Below are positions 19,396 to 27,667 of a DNA stretch of 64,000 bases, piece by piece (the stretch's first letter is position 1; every line of letters starts with the position of its first letter). The position numbers and the translations under genes are program-made. The notes beneath the pieces are model-generated. The model did no database searches and was not told the DNA's origin. It was given only the letters and a program-made list of their open reading frames with translations. Source of the stretch: Algibacter pacificus (lineage in GTDB: Bacteria > Bacteroidota > Bacteroidia > Flavobacteriales > Flavobacteriaceae); contig NZ_VOGY01000013.1 of the NCBI RefSeq assembly GCF_008033385.1, positions 62,001-126,000 of the forward strand, in the 5' to 3' direction.

Positions 19396-20836
19396 AATAA
19401 ATAACAAATTAAAACGCAGCCCTTTAGTATTGGCCTGCGTTTTAATACTAGTTTCGCTATTCTCATGTGCACCCACAAAAGCTGTAAGAGCAGTGAACAA
19501 AACTACACCGGAGGCTTATAAAAATCAGTCTTCCGATACGTTGAATACGGCGAGCATGGATTGGAAAAGTTATTTTACCGACCCTAATTTAACCGCACTA
19601 ATTGATACTGCTTTAGCGAACAATCAAGAGCTTAATATTATGTTACAGCAAATTGATATGGCTAAAAATGAAATTAAAGCCCGAAAAGGCGAGTATTTAC
19701 CTTTTGTAAATGCGTACGCTGGTGCGGAAGTTGAAAAAGTGGGCGAATATACTAGAAATGGTGCCGTTGAAAAAAACTTAAACGTTCATGAAGAAGATGC
19801 TTTTCCTGAACCTTTACAAGATTATTCCATCGGACTTTCTGCTTCTTGGGAACTTGATATTTGGAAAAAATTAAGAAATGGTAAAAAAGCAGCTGTTCTA
19901 GAGTATTTATCATCTATTGAAGGTAAAAATTTCATGGTTACTAATTTAGTATCAGAAATTGCCAATTCTTATTATGAATTAATGGCTTTGGATAGTCAAC
20001 TCGCTATAATCAACAAAAATTTAGAGCTTCAACAAAATGCTTTAAAAATGGTTAAAATTCAAAAACAAGCTGCCCGAGCCACAGAGTTAGCAGTTCGTAG
20101 ATTTGAAGCTGAAGTTTTAAAAAATCAAAGTAATCGATTCGAAATTAAACAGCATATTATAGAAGTGGAAAATACCATCAACTTTTTAGTTGGTCGTTAT
20201 CCGCAGCATATTGAACGTCATTCGGATACGTTTATCACTCAAGACATTCCTATGATTAATGCCGGAATACCATCGCAATTATTAGAAAATCGCACCGATA
20301 TTCGTCAAGCAGAATTAGAACTTTCAGCAGCAAAATTAAACACGAAAGTAGCAAAAGCTAATTTCTATCCATCGGTTGGTATATCTGCCGGTGTAGGACT
20401 ACAAGCTTTTAAGCCTAAGTTTTTAACAGAAACTCCAGAGTCGCTTGTTTATTCTTTAGTTGGCGATGTTGTTGGCCCATTAATTAACAGAAATGCGATT
20501 AAAGCAGAATACGCCAGCGCTAATGCAAAACAATTACAAGCCGTTTACGAGTATGAAAAAACCGTTTTAAATGCTTTTGTTGAAGTTTCAAACGCGCTTT
20601 CTAATGTTGAAAATCTTAATAAAAGTTACGAATTAAGAGACCAACAAGTAAAAGCATTAAACGAGTCTATTGATATTGCTATGAAACTTTTTAAATCTGC
20701 TAGAGCAGAATACACCGAGGTTTTATTAACCCAACGTGAAGCTTTAGATTCTCAAATAGAAATTATTGAAACCAAAAAAGAACAACTTTTAGCTCATGTA
20801 AATATTTACAAAGCTTTAGGTGGTGGTTGGAAGTAA
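19385..20836 (+). CDS. TolC-like outer-membrane efflux lipoprotein (NodT family)
   Basis: A 483-residue outer-membrane channel. A lipobox ending in LVSLFSC gives an acylated N-terminus near residue 28. Two OEP domains of alternating long helices follow (about 60-265 and 275-480), with markers such as NRTDIRQAELELSAAKLNTK and ASAKANFYPSV-like KVAKANFYPSVGIS. Its ATG lies inside the pump gene's 3' end, showing translational coupling. It completes the RND export operon and is followed by a terminator. Confidence 0.92.
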   Translation: MTNKINNKLKRSPLVLACVLILVSLFSCAPTKAVRAVNKTTPEAYKNQSSDTLNTASMDWKSYFTDPNLTALIDTALANNQELNIMLQQIDMAKNEIKARKGEYLPFVNAYAGAEVEKVGEYTRNGAVEKNLNVHEEDAFPEPLQDYSIGLSASWELDIWKKLRNGKKAAVLEYLSSIEGKNFMVTNLVSEIANSYYELMALDSQLAIINKNLELQQNALKMVKIQKQAARATELAVRRFEAEVLKNQSNRFEIKQHIIEVENTINFLVGRYPQHIERHSDTFITQDIPMINAGIPSQLLENRTDIRQAELELSAAKLNTKVAKANFYPSVGISAGVGLQAFKPKFLTETPESLVYSLVGDVVGPLINRNAIKAEYASANAKQLQAVYEYEKTVLNAFVEVSNALSNVENLNKSYELRDQQVKALNESIDIAMKLFKSARAEYTEVLLTQREALDSQIEIIETKKEQLLAHVNIYKALGGGWK

Positions 20837-20867
20837 AATTAATAGTTAGTAGTGTTTTCAGTTGAAA

Positions 20868-20899
20868 AAAAGTCGTTTTACATCATGTAAAGCGGCTTT
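20868..20899 (+). terminator. Terminator of the RND operon
   Basis: AAAGTCGTTTTACAT pairs with ATGTAAAGCGGCTTT (two G-U pairs) and is followed by TTTTATTT. Confidence 0.8.
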
Positions 20900-20949
20900 T
20901 TTATTTACACTTTAACAACGACAGTAGCATGAATAAACTCTAAAAAATA

Positions 20950-20974
20950 AACCCGCGGTAATCAGCCGCGGGTT
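20950..20974 (-). terminator. Terminator of rpoD
   Basis: Perfect 9-bp stem AACCCGCGG / CCGCGGGTT. On the minus strand it is followed by a T-rich run, 77 bp past the rpoD stop. Confidence 0.75.
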
Positions 20975-21050
20975 CTTTCATCAATCAAAAAACGAACAGT
21001 TATTTTGTAACTGTTTGTAATTATTATTTAGTCGTAAAAAATGTATTTTA

Positions 21051-21914
21051 CTAACCTAAATAGGTTTTAAGTATTTTACTTCTAGACGTATGTTTTAATC
21101 TACGAATAGCTTTTTCTTTAATTTGACGTACACGTTCACGTGTTAAATCGAAAGTTTCTCCAATTTCTTCTAAAGTCATTGGGTGTTGGTTTCCTAAACC
21201 AAAGTATAAACGAATAACATCGGCTTCACGCGGTGTTAATGTTTCTAAAGCACGTTCAATTTCTGTACGTAAAGATTCGTGTAATAACTCACGATCTGGA
21301 TTTGGCGATTCACCAGAATTTAATACATCATATAAATTAGAATCTTCGCCCTCTACTAAAGGCGCATCCATACTGACGTGACGTCCAGAGTTTTTCATAG
21401 ATTCCTTAACGTCATTAATAGTCATATCCAATTCTTTTGCAATTTCTTCTGCAGAAGGTGGACGCTCATGACTTTGCTCTAAGAAAGCAAATGTTTTATT
21501 AATTTTATTAATAGAACCAATTTTATTCAATGGTAAACGCACAATACGTGATTGCTCTGCTAATGCTTGAAGAATAGATTGACGAATCCACCAAACCGCA
21601 TAAGAAATAAATTTAAAACCACGAGTTTCATCAAAACGTTGTGCCGCCTTAATTAAACCTAAATTTCCTTCATTAATTAAATCGGGTAATGTTAGTCCTT
21701 GGTTTTGGTATTGCTTAGCCACCGATACAACGAAACGTAAATTAGCTTTTGTTAACTTCTCTAAAGCGATTTGATCACCAGCTTTAATACGTTGCGCTAA
21801 TTCAACTTCTTCATCTGCAGTAATTAAGTCAACCTTTCCAATTTCTTGAAGATATTTATCCAACGAAGCGGTTTCTCTATTGGTAACCTGCTTGGTAATT
21901 TTAAGTTGTCTCAT
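21051..21914 (-). CDS. rpoD: Primary sigma factor of RNA polymerase
   Basis: A 287-residue sigma-70 factor of the short Bacteroidota type, which lacks region 1.1 and the long non-conserved insert. Region 1.2 is at about residues 14-45, region 2 at 50-122 ([33 protein letters not shown]), region 3 at 130-205 and region 4 at 222-280 ([20 protein letters not shown]). This sigma factor recognises the TTG / TAnnTTTG promoters seen throughout the window. It stands alone, with a strong terminator. Confidence 0.95.
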   Translation of the reverse strand: MRQLKITKQVTNRETASLDKYLQEIGKVDLITADEEVELAQRIKAGDQIALEKLTKANLRFVVSVAKQYQNQGLTLPDLINEGNLGLIKAAQRFDETRGFKFISYAVWWIRQSILQALAEQSRIVRLPLNKIGSINKINKTFAFLEQSHERPPSAEEIAKELDMTINDVKESMKNSGRHVSMDAPLVEGEDSNLYDVLNSGESPNPDRELLHESLRTEIERALETLTPREADVIRLYFGLGNQHPMTLEEIGETFDLTRERVRQIKEKAIRRLKHTSRSKILKTYLG

Positions 21915-22127
21915 TTATAAAATATGTTGTTTTTAGGATTTTTCCTTTTATGTATTCATTAGTTATACGTACAAACATTGATAAATGTTACAGTAAACTT
22001 AAAAAATATTTTTATATTATTATTTTTAGACTCGATAGAGAATAAAAAGTCACATCGACATATGTCAAGTGTTTTAAGCAAATTTTTATAATGTATCCAA
22101 AGGATTAGGTATTTAATAATACAACAA

Positions 22128-22171
22128 GGAGCAAGAAACCCGTAGGTTTAATTACAGGTTTGCCTTGCTCC
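22128..22171 (-). terminator. Probable terminator hairpin of the downstream lipoprotein gene
   Basis: GGAGCAAG+AAACC pairs with GGTTT+GC bulge+CTTGCTCC. On the minus strand a TTGTTGTATTATT stretch follows. It sits 20 bp after the stop of the lipoprotein gene. Confidence 0.6.
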
Positions 22172-22191
22172 GTGAAATTTGTGGCTTATCC

Positions 22192-22857
22192 TTATTTTGT
22201 TATGCTAACATTTGTAAAATATAAGTTCCAATTTCCTCTTCGTTTTTTATGTTCCAAGGCTAGTGTTATACCGTTAAAATCCTGATAGTTTTCGAAAGTA
22301 GTGGTCATACTTGGTTTAGGCCTGTTTCCTTTTCTATAAATCCATTCTTTAATTAAAAAATTATCATCATAGAAAATGTCATAGGCATCACCTGGAGTGT
22401 ATCCACCGTTTTTAGAATAAATTAAAGTAATTTTGTTTAAAACCTCATGACTAATTTCTGTTTTGGTTTTAATAGGTTTCAAAATAGTGGTTCCTGTATC
22501 CCAAACTAATTGAAACGGAATAAGTAACCAAAATTTATCGTTAATAAAATTCCGATCAATAATCATACTCACAGAATCTAGTTTAGAGCGATTGTAGCTA
22601 ATGGTATCGGTTTCCGACATAAAAGTGACATCGTTTGTTTTAGGCTTCCAAACCCAATGCCTTTCAAAGTGCTTATTATTTTTATCAACATTAAAAGTAT
22701 AAGCAATTTCTGAAACATTTTTCCATTGTTCAAAACCATGAGCATTTGCTATTTGTTCTGCTGTAAGTAAAGGAATTGGTATATTTGGTAACACTTCTTT
22801 TTTCTTGCAAGCCGTCATTAATGAGATTAGAATAAGGGGGTAGATAATATTTTTCAT
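22192..22857 (-). CDS. Unrecognised lipoprotein, possibly LolA-like
   Basis: A 221-residue lipoprotein (lipobox ISLMTAC, Cys17). The body contains alternating beta-strand patterns (WKNVSEIAYTFNV, HFERHWVWKP, TFENYQDFNGITLALEHKKR). These resemble the half-barrel of outer-membrane lipoprotein-sorting-type proteins, though no single motif proves it. It would sit in the periplasm or at the outer membrane. A -7-like box TATCTTTA precedes it on the minus strand. It is a single gene between rpoD and msrA, and its function is unknown. Confidence 0.6.
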   Translation of the reverse strand: MKNIIYPLILISLMTACKKKEVLPNIPIPLLTAEQIANAHGFEQWKNVSEIAYTFNVDKNNKHFERHWVWKPKTNDVTFMSETDTISYNRSKLDSVSMIIDRNFINDKFWLLIPFQLVWDTGTTILKPIKTKTEISHEVLNKITLIYSKNGGYTPGDAYDIFYDDNFLIKEWIYRKGNRPKPSMTTTFENYQDFNGITLALEHKKRRGNWNLYFTNVSITK

Positions 22858-23115
22858 AAGCTGGTTGGTTTGGGTAAAGATACTTTTTTAGATTACAAAA
22901 AAAACATTATTTTCAAAAAAAACAAAACCAATTTTCGAATTAAAAACAACAATATCAATACATTACAACACATAAAATTGTTTATTATTTTATTTACAAT
23001 AAAATAACTAAATAATATAAGCTATTACCTACATTGCAATATTATAAAAGATTCATCTCTGTTTGAAATTATTCAATTAGGAGATTTATAGAACAAACTA
23101 CCGCAACTAAAGGGC

Positions 23116-23772
23116 TTAATGTTTATGTTTAATTAAGTTAGGAAATTTAGACTTAAATCTATTTAGCCTTGGCACGGATACATTTTTAATATATGGATGG
23201 TCGGGATGCAAGCGCTCGTAATTTTGATGATAATCTTCGGCTTTCCAAAATTTTTGAAATGGGTATACTTCGGCGGCAATTTTTACACCTAATTTTTTAG
23301 CTAAAGCCGATTTCTTTTTTAAAACAATCTGTTTTTGTGTTTCATTCTGATAGAAAATGATAGATCGATATTGAGAGCCACGATCGTTACCTTGTCCATT
23401 AACTTGTGTTACGTTCTGCGAACCAAAATACACATCTACTAAAGTATCAAAGGTTATAATGTTTGGATCGTATATGACCTCTACAGCTTCGGCATGTCCT
23501 GTTTTTCCAGTATTACTTGCTTCATAAGTTGGATTTTTAGTATGTCCACCAGAATAGCCAGAAATGGACTCCTCTACCCCTATTACACTTTCAAAAATAG
23601 CCTCTACACACCAAAAACAACCACTTGCAAAATAAGCACGAGCTTTACCGTTTTTAATAGGAACCTCTACTGGTTTAAGCGTTTCTATCTGCTTTTTTGT
23701 TTTTTTAGTTTGGGCTGTGTTTTGACAACTAAATAACAATGCGACGGCTAGTATTGGAATAATATGTTTCAT
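23116..23772 (-). CDS. msrA: Peptide-methionine (S)-S-oxide reductase, lipoprotein form
   Basis: A 218-residue repair enzyme that reduces methionine-S-sulfoxide in proteins. The catalytic motif GCFWC is at residues 51-55 with Cys52 as the nucleophile. Also present are GYSGG and a late tract FWKAEDYHQNYE typical of the family. A lipobox (LLFSC, Cys16) places it outside the cytoplasm, as in many Bacteroidota. No msrB domain is fused or adjacent. Confidence 0.93.
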   Translation of the reverse strand: MKHIIPILAVALLFSCQNTAQTKKTKKQIETLKPVEVPIKNGKARAYFASGCFWCVEAIFESVIGVEESISGYSGGHTKNPTYEASNTGKTGHAEAVEVIYDPNIITFDTLVDVYFGSQNVTQVNGQGNDRGSQYRSIIFYQNETQKQIVLKKKSALAKKLGVKIAAEVYPFQKFWKAEDYHQNYERLHPDHPYIKNVSVPRLNRFKSKFPNLIKHKH

Positions 23773-23998
23773 AAATTGGATTTATTTTTTGGATTAGACG
23801 TAATAAAACTAAAAACCTTAGGTTCTAATTATAAATTAATAACAGCTACAAAAATACAGTTTAAACGATATTTCTCTAAAAACATGAATTTTATTAAAAC
23901 GAACTCCTTCAAAAAACAACAATAACAGTTTATGTTAAAGCCTAAACCATTTAAAACAAAACTGTTTTTTGCCCTAAACTGTAAATTAGCAAACATGT

Positions 23999-24082
23999 GC
24001 GTTAGGGATTGAACGGCCTGTTTGAGCTCCCGACCCAAGGAGGAGCGAGTAGTGAAAGCCCGACCCTTTTCGGGTAACGCCC
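23999..24082 (+). repeat. Structured dispersed repeat, copy 1
   Basis: An 84-nt element in the msrA-dgt gap, starting 10 bp past the dgt stop. It begins GCGTTAGGGATTGAACGGC and ends GGGTAACGCCC. Outer arms GCGTTA/TAACGC pair. An apical hairpin GCTCC/GGAGC sits in the middle, and CCCGACCC with CGGG forms a 3' hairpin. Copy 2 at 55382-55476, on the other strand, shares both flanks nearly base for base but has an unrelated apical hairpin. The orientation here is opposite to dgt transcription. Confidence 0.75.
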
Positions 24083-24092
24083 AAATAACAGT

Positions 24093-25433
24093 TTAAAACC
24101 CGATGCCTTTTATTTTTTTGTATTCTAAAATGGCTTTACTATCGGATAGCAGCGATACGTAATAACACACGCTGGATAGGCGTTTGTAAAGGCTGCTGCT
24201 GGTACCGTTTATGTTTTTTGGCAGGCTCTTTAATATCAATTTATCGTAATTAGATGCGGTGTTGTTAAATCCGTTATTTACAGCTGTAGCGTAGGTGTTT
24301 AACAGGGTGTTTATGACGCCGTAACCTGCAATTTCTTTATCGATAACTTCGGTGGATTGATAAATATTATCGATACTTATTTTTATAATGTCTTTTATTT
24401 GAGCGTCGTATTGGCTTTTATCGAGCAACCCCGTACTAAAAGTACCGTTTAAAATGGCGTCTTCGTTTTCCATAAAAATGTTTACAGCTTCGTTTATTAA
24501 CGAGCCAATGGCCAGTGCGCGCAGGTAACCTATGCGATCTTCTTTGGTGGACAGTGCGTAATAATTTTCGGGTTTTATGTTATGACGAATAATTTTTGAA
24601 AGGTACTCGAGCGCATATTCTTCTTGAATAAGGCCGAGGTTTATGCCGTCTTCAAAATCGATAATGGTGTAACAAATATCATCGGCTGCTTCTACTAAAA
24701 AGGCTAATGGGTGACGTGAATAACTTAGATCGGTTTCGCTTCGTTTTAGCAAACCTAGCTCGCTGGCAATATCTTGAAAGGCTTCTTTTTCACTTTGAAA
24801 AAAGCCGTATTTTTTATCGGCTATATGCTTTGATGGCTTTTTGGGTAAGGATTCTTTTGGGTATTTCATAAAAGCGCCAAGGGTGGCGTAACATAAACGA
24901 AGTCCACCTAAACGCCCAACACGATCTTCGGTTAAAATTCTGAATCCGTTAGCGTTACCTTCAAAATCGCAAAGATCTTGGTATTCTTTATCGGTTAACT
25001 GGTTTTTGAAATTTTTACCTGGGCCTGTTATAAAAAATTCGCCTATGGCTTTTTCTCCCGAATGTCCAAATGGTGGATTTCCAATATCGTGCGCCAAGGC
25101 TGCGGCCGCTACAATAGCTCCAAAATCGTTAGCTTGATAACCTAGTACACTTTGTAAATGCGGGTGTTTTTCTAATAGTTTTTTACCAACCGAACGGCCA
25201 AGCGATCGGCCCACAACACTAACTTCTAAACTATGGGTGAGTCGGGTGTGTACAAAATCGGTTTTGGATAATGGAATAACTTGTGTTTTATCTTGTAAGC
25301 TTCTAAATTCTGATGAAAAAATAATGCGGTCGTAATCGACTTCGAATCCTAAACGGGTTTCGTCTTGTTCTTTTCTAATGCGTTTATTGGTATCGCCAAA
25401 GCGTTTTAAGGATAGTAATTGTTCCCAGTTCAT
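24093..25433 (-). CDS. dgt: dGTP triphosphohydrolase (HD superfamily)
   Basis: A 446-residue enzyme splitting dGTP or other dNTPs into nucleoside and triphosphate. Metal-binding HD motif residues are His67 (TRLTHSLEVS), His115-Asp116 (ALAHDIGNPPFGHSGE) and a later Asp (VEAADDICYTIIDFEDG). The length fits bacterial dNTPases. The family controls dNTP pools and can restrict phages. It stands alone, and its 3' flank is the dispersed repeat. Confidence 0.92.
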   Translation of the reverse strand: MNWEQLLSLKRFGDTNKRIRKEQDETRLGFEVDYDRIIFSSEFRSLQDKTQVIPLSKTDFVHTRLTHSLEVSVVGRSLGRSVGKKLLEKHPHLQSVLGYQANDFGAIVAAAALAHDIGNPPFGHSGEKAIGEFFITGPGKNFKNQLTDKEYQDLCDFEGNANGFRILTEDRVGRLGGLRLCYATLGAFMKYPKESLPKKPSKHIADKKYGFFQSEKEAFQDIASELGLLKRSETDLSYSRHPLAFLVEAADDICYTIIDFEDGINLGLIQEEYALEYLSKIIRHNIKPENYYALSTKEDRIGYLRALAIGSLINEAVNIFMENEDAILNGTFSTGLLDKSQYDAQIKDIIKISIDNIYQSTEVIDKEIAGYGVINTLLNTYATAVNNGFNNTASNYDKLILKSLPKNINGTSSSLYKRLSSVCYYVSLLSDSKAILEYKKIKGIGF

Positions 25434-25493
25434 GGTAAAATTTTATATGCAGGCAAGATAACATTTCCTAATAAAAAATAAATAAAAATTCGC

Positions 25494-25571
25494 TTAACAT
25501 TAAGGTAACCTTTTAATTACTGTTGTTTAATAATTACATAACCTTCCAGTTATGTTAATGCCTTTATTTTG
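25494..25571 (+). promoter_or_regulatory. Pho-box-like array and -7 box, promoter A
   Basis: Seven-bp motifs start every 11 bp: TTAACAT at 25494, GTAACCT at 25505, ATTACTG at 25516, weak TTAATAA at 25527, ATAACCT at 25538 and degenerate GTTATGT at 25549. TTTG of the -7 region is at 25568, exactly 19 bp after the last start. This placement also shows that translation begins at 25600, not at the earlier in-frame ATG at 25552. Confidence 0.65.
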
Positions 25572-25599
25572 CAGAGCAAAATATTTTTATCGAAACGCA

Positions 25600-25992
25600 A
25601 TGAAACACTTTTTTTTAATTACCGCTTTTTTAATGTCTGCAATTTCTTTTGCTCAAGACAACACATCTATTAAAGGAAATATATTGGATTTAGACGCTAA
25701 TAACACCCCCTTAGAACTGGCTCGTATTTCTATAAAAGAAACCGGTGACAAAACCATAACAGACGAAAACGGTAACTTTAAATTTGAAGGCTTAAATCCT
25801 GGCACTTACACCGTATCTGTTAGCTTTTCGGGTTACGAAACCAAAACAATAAAAGTTAGTGTTACTGCTAATCGCCTATCGAAAATAAACGAAACTCTTA
25901 GCCCAGAATCATTATCTTTAAATGATTTAATGCTAACCTTTGCTAACGTAGATGCACAAGAAAAACAAACAAATACAGCTTCTAACAACTAA
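25600..25992 (+). CDS. Small secreted CarboxypepD_reg-like domain protein
   Basis: A 130-residue exported protein with a signal peptide (MKHFFLITAFLMSAISFAQ). A single carboxypeptidase-regulatory-like beta-sandwich follows: IKGNILDLDANNTPLELARI, then TDENGNFKFEGLNPGTYTVS and FSGYETKTIKV. This is the same domain found at the N-terminus of SusC-type TonB receptors, here without the barrel. A 16-codon upstream extension to ATG 25552 would overlap the -7 box and lacks a signal-peptide start, so 25600 is chosen. It opens the phosphate island and may be a free partner or plug-domain mimic of the receptor downstream. Confidence 0.75.
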   Translation: MKHFFLITAFLMSAISFAQDNTSIKGNILDLDANNTPLELARISIKETGDKTITDENGNFKFEGLNPGTYTVSVSFSGYETKTIKVSVTANRLSKINETLSPESLSLNDLMLTFANVDAQEKQTNTASNN

Positions 25993-26017
25993 AGTGTTTT
26001 TTTAATAAAAACATTAT

Positions 26018-26048
26018 AAAACAGCCTTCTTAAAACGGAGGCTGTTTT
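26018..26048 (+). terminator. Intrinsic terminator
   Basis: AAAACAGCCT / AGGCTGTTTT stem followed by TTTT. It separates the small secreted gene from the lipoprotein/receptor unit. Confidence 0.85.
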
Positions 26049-26162
26049 TTTTATGCGCTTTAGTTTCGCTTTACCTAGCCCAACTTAAACACTCTAAAAA
26101 AAACCTTCAAAAAACATCACATTTCCCAATGTTAACTAATTGTAACTAACTACAATTCTAAA

Positions 26163-26251
26163 GAAACACTTACATAACATTTATATAACACTTTTGTTAC
26201 AGTTGTTTAAACTTGAATTAACACCCTATTAAGAATGTCGTGGTTTCTTTG
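26163..26251 (+). promoter_or_regulatory. Seven-unit Pho-box-like array and -7 box, promoter B
   Basis: Seven consecutive motif starts are exactly 11 bp apart: GAAACAC 26163, ATAACAT 26174, ATAACAC 26185, GTTACAG 26196, TTAAACT 26207, TTAACAC 26218 and TTAAGAA 26229. TTTG is at 26248, 19 bp after the last. This is the longest and clearest array. It drives the beta-helix lipoprotein and TonB receptor genes. Confidence 0.7.
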
Positions 26252-26292
26252 CCGAAAGAAATAAAACAAAAATTTATCAAAATTAAAAACTC

Positions 26293-27597
26293 ATGAAAAA
26301 AATAATCTTACCTCTTTTAATGGTATCAACTTTAGTATTTACAGGTTGTTTACAAGATGATGACACGCCTATTATAATTGAAGAAACGACTATTACTAAC
26401 AACTACACTAATGATGGTGATAATGACGGTGCTGGATATGAAACCATTACTATATCAGGTGGTATAGCACTTGATACTAGATGGACGGCAGATAACGTAT
26501 ATGTATTAGATAGAAAAGTAGTTGTACAAGAAGGTGTTACACTTACCATTGACCCAGGAACCATAATTAAAGGTACGGCTGGTACAGGATCTTTATCTTC
26601 TGCATTAATTGTTGCTCGTGGTGCAAAATTAAACGCAATTGGTACGGCTTCTGCTCCAATTATCTTTACTTCTGCAAGTGATAACATCGAGCCAGGTCAA
26701 ACTGCTGGAACAAACTTAGACTCTAATAACAGAGGACTTTGGGGTGGACTTATCATGTTGGGTAGAGCTACAATCTCTGTTTCTGGAGATACAGGTCTTG
26801 CTAACATAGAAGGTATTCCTGCTGATGATACATTCGGTTTATACGGTGTAGACTTAGAAGAAGGAGAAACCTTTGATGATGAAGATAACTCTGGTACTTT
26901 ACAATATGTTTCTATCCGTCACGGTGGTGCTTTATTAGGTGAAGGAAACGAAATTAACGGATTAACACTAGGTGGTGTTGGTAGAGGTACAACAATTGAC
27001 AACATTGAAGTTGTTGCTAACGTTGATGATGGTATTGAGTTCTTTGGTGGAACTGTAAATGCTAGCAACATCTTTATTTGGGCGCAAGGTGATGATGCCT
27101 TAGATATTGACCAAGCTTACTCTGGAACTATTACAAACGCTGTTGTAGCCTTAGGAGAAGCATCAGATCACGGTTTAGAAATAGATGGTCCTGAAGGATC
27201 TATTAATGGTGAATTTACTATTAACAATTTAACCTTAATAGGAAATACAACTACAGCTAATGGTGAGTATGCCGATTTTAGAAGTAACGCTCAAGGACAC
27301 GTAAAGAACGTATACGCTTACGGATTTAAAGCTTCATCTGATGTTGAGTTAGATAACGATGGTGTTGCAGAAAACTATAATGCTGGTAAAATAAGCTTAG
27401 GCACTTGGGAAATTGTTTTACCTACAGGTGTTACAGATGTAAAAAGCATCTTTAAAAATGACGCAGACGTAGAGGTTTCTGGTTTTGGAGATTCAGCATC
27501 AGCTGTAACTCTAGGAGGTAACTCAACTGGAGTTGGAGCAAATACTTCAGCGCTTAGCTGGACGTATGCTAATACTGCTGGAGGTTTCGGCTTCTAA
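26293..27597 (+). CDS. Beta-helix surface lipoprotein, partner of TonB receptor
   Basis: A 434-residue lipoprotein (lipobox VFTGC, Cys19) with an acidic linker (QDDDTPIIIEE). The body looks like a right-handed parallel beta-helix: repeated short strands with Gly/Asn turns, e.g. VVVQEGVTLTIDPGTIIKG, ALIVARGAKLNAIGTASAPI and LTLGGVGRGTTIDNIEVVAN. It contains many Asp and Gly, which could bind cations or an anion-cation complex. Such proteins are often found beside TonB receptors in Flavobacteriia under vague names. It lies 70 bp before a receptor gene and has a Pho-like promoter. It may capture phosphorus compounds at the surface, which is inference from context. Confidence 0.7.
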   Translation: MKKIILPLLMVSTLVFTGCLQDDDTPIIIEETTITNNYTNDGDNDGAGYETITISGGIALDTRWTADNVYVLDRKVVVQEGVTLTIDPGTIIKGTAGTGSLSSALIVARGAKLNAIGTASAPIIFTSASDNIEPGQTAGTNLDSNNRGLWGGLIMLGRATISVSGDTGLANIEGIPADDTFGLYGVDLEEGETFDDEDNSGTLQYVSIRHGGALLGEGNEINGLTLGGVGRGTTIDNIEVVANVDDGIEFFGGTVNASNIFIWAQGDDALDIDQAYSGTITNAVVALGEASDHGLEIDGPEGSINGEFTINNLTLIGNTTTANGEYADFRSNAQGHVKNVYAYGFKASSDVELDNDGVAENYNAGKISLGTWEIVLPTGVTDVKSIFKNDADVEVSGFGDSASAVTLGGNSTGVGANTSALSWTYANTAGGFGF

Positions 27598-27624
27598 TCT
27601 TAAACTTATTTAACCAAAAATAAT

Positions 27625-27651
27625 ACTACTGCTCACTAGGTGAGCAGTAGT
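27625..27651 (+). terminator. Intercistronic hairpin between lipoprotein and receptor
   Basis: Perfect 11-bp stem ACTACTGCTCA / TGAGCAGTAGT with a 5-nt loop, followed by CTATTAAAT rather than a T run. It probably lowers receptor expression or protects the upstream mRNA 3' end, rather than stopping all transcription. Confidence 0.6.
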
Positions 27652-27667
27652 CTATTAAATCTCATAT

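Noticed and set aside
23829-24038. 69-codon ORF on the minus strand beside msrA
   Set aside because: It overlaps the dispersed repeat, has no signal or domain, and its composition is that of non-coding A/T-rich DNA.
26131-26148. Extension of the seven-unit Pho-like array further upstream
   Set aside because: GTAACT-like words occur there but at a 10-bp step and out of phase with the array.
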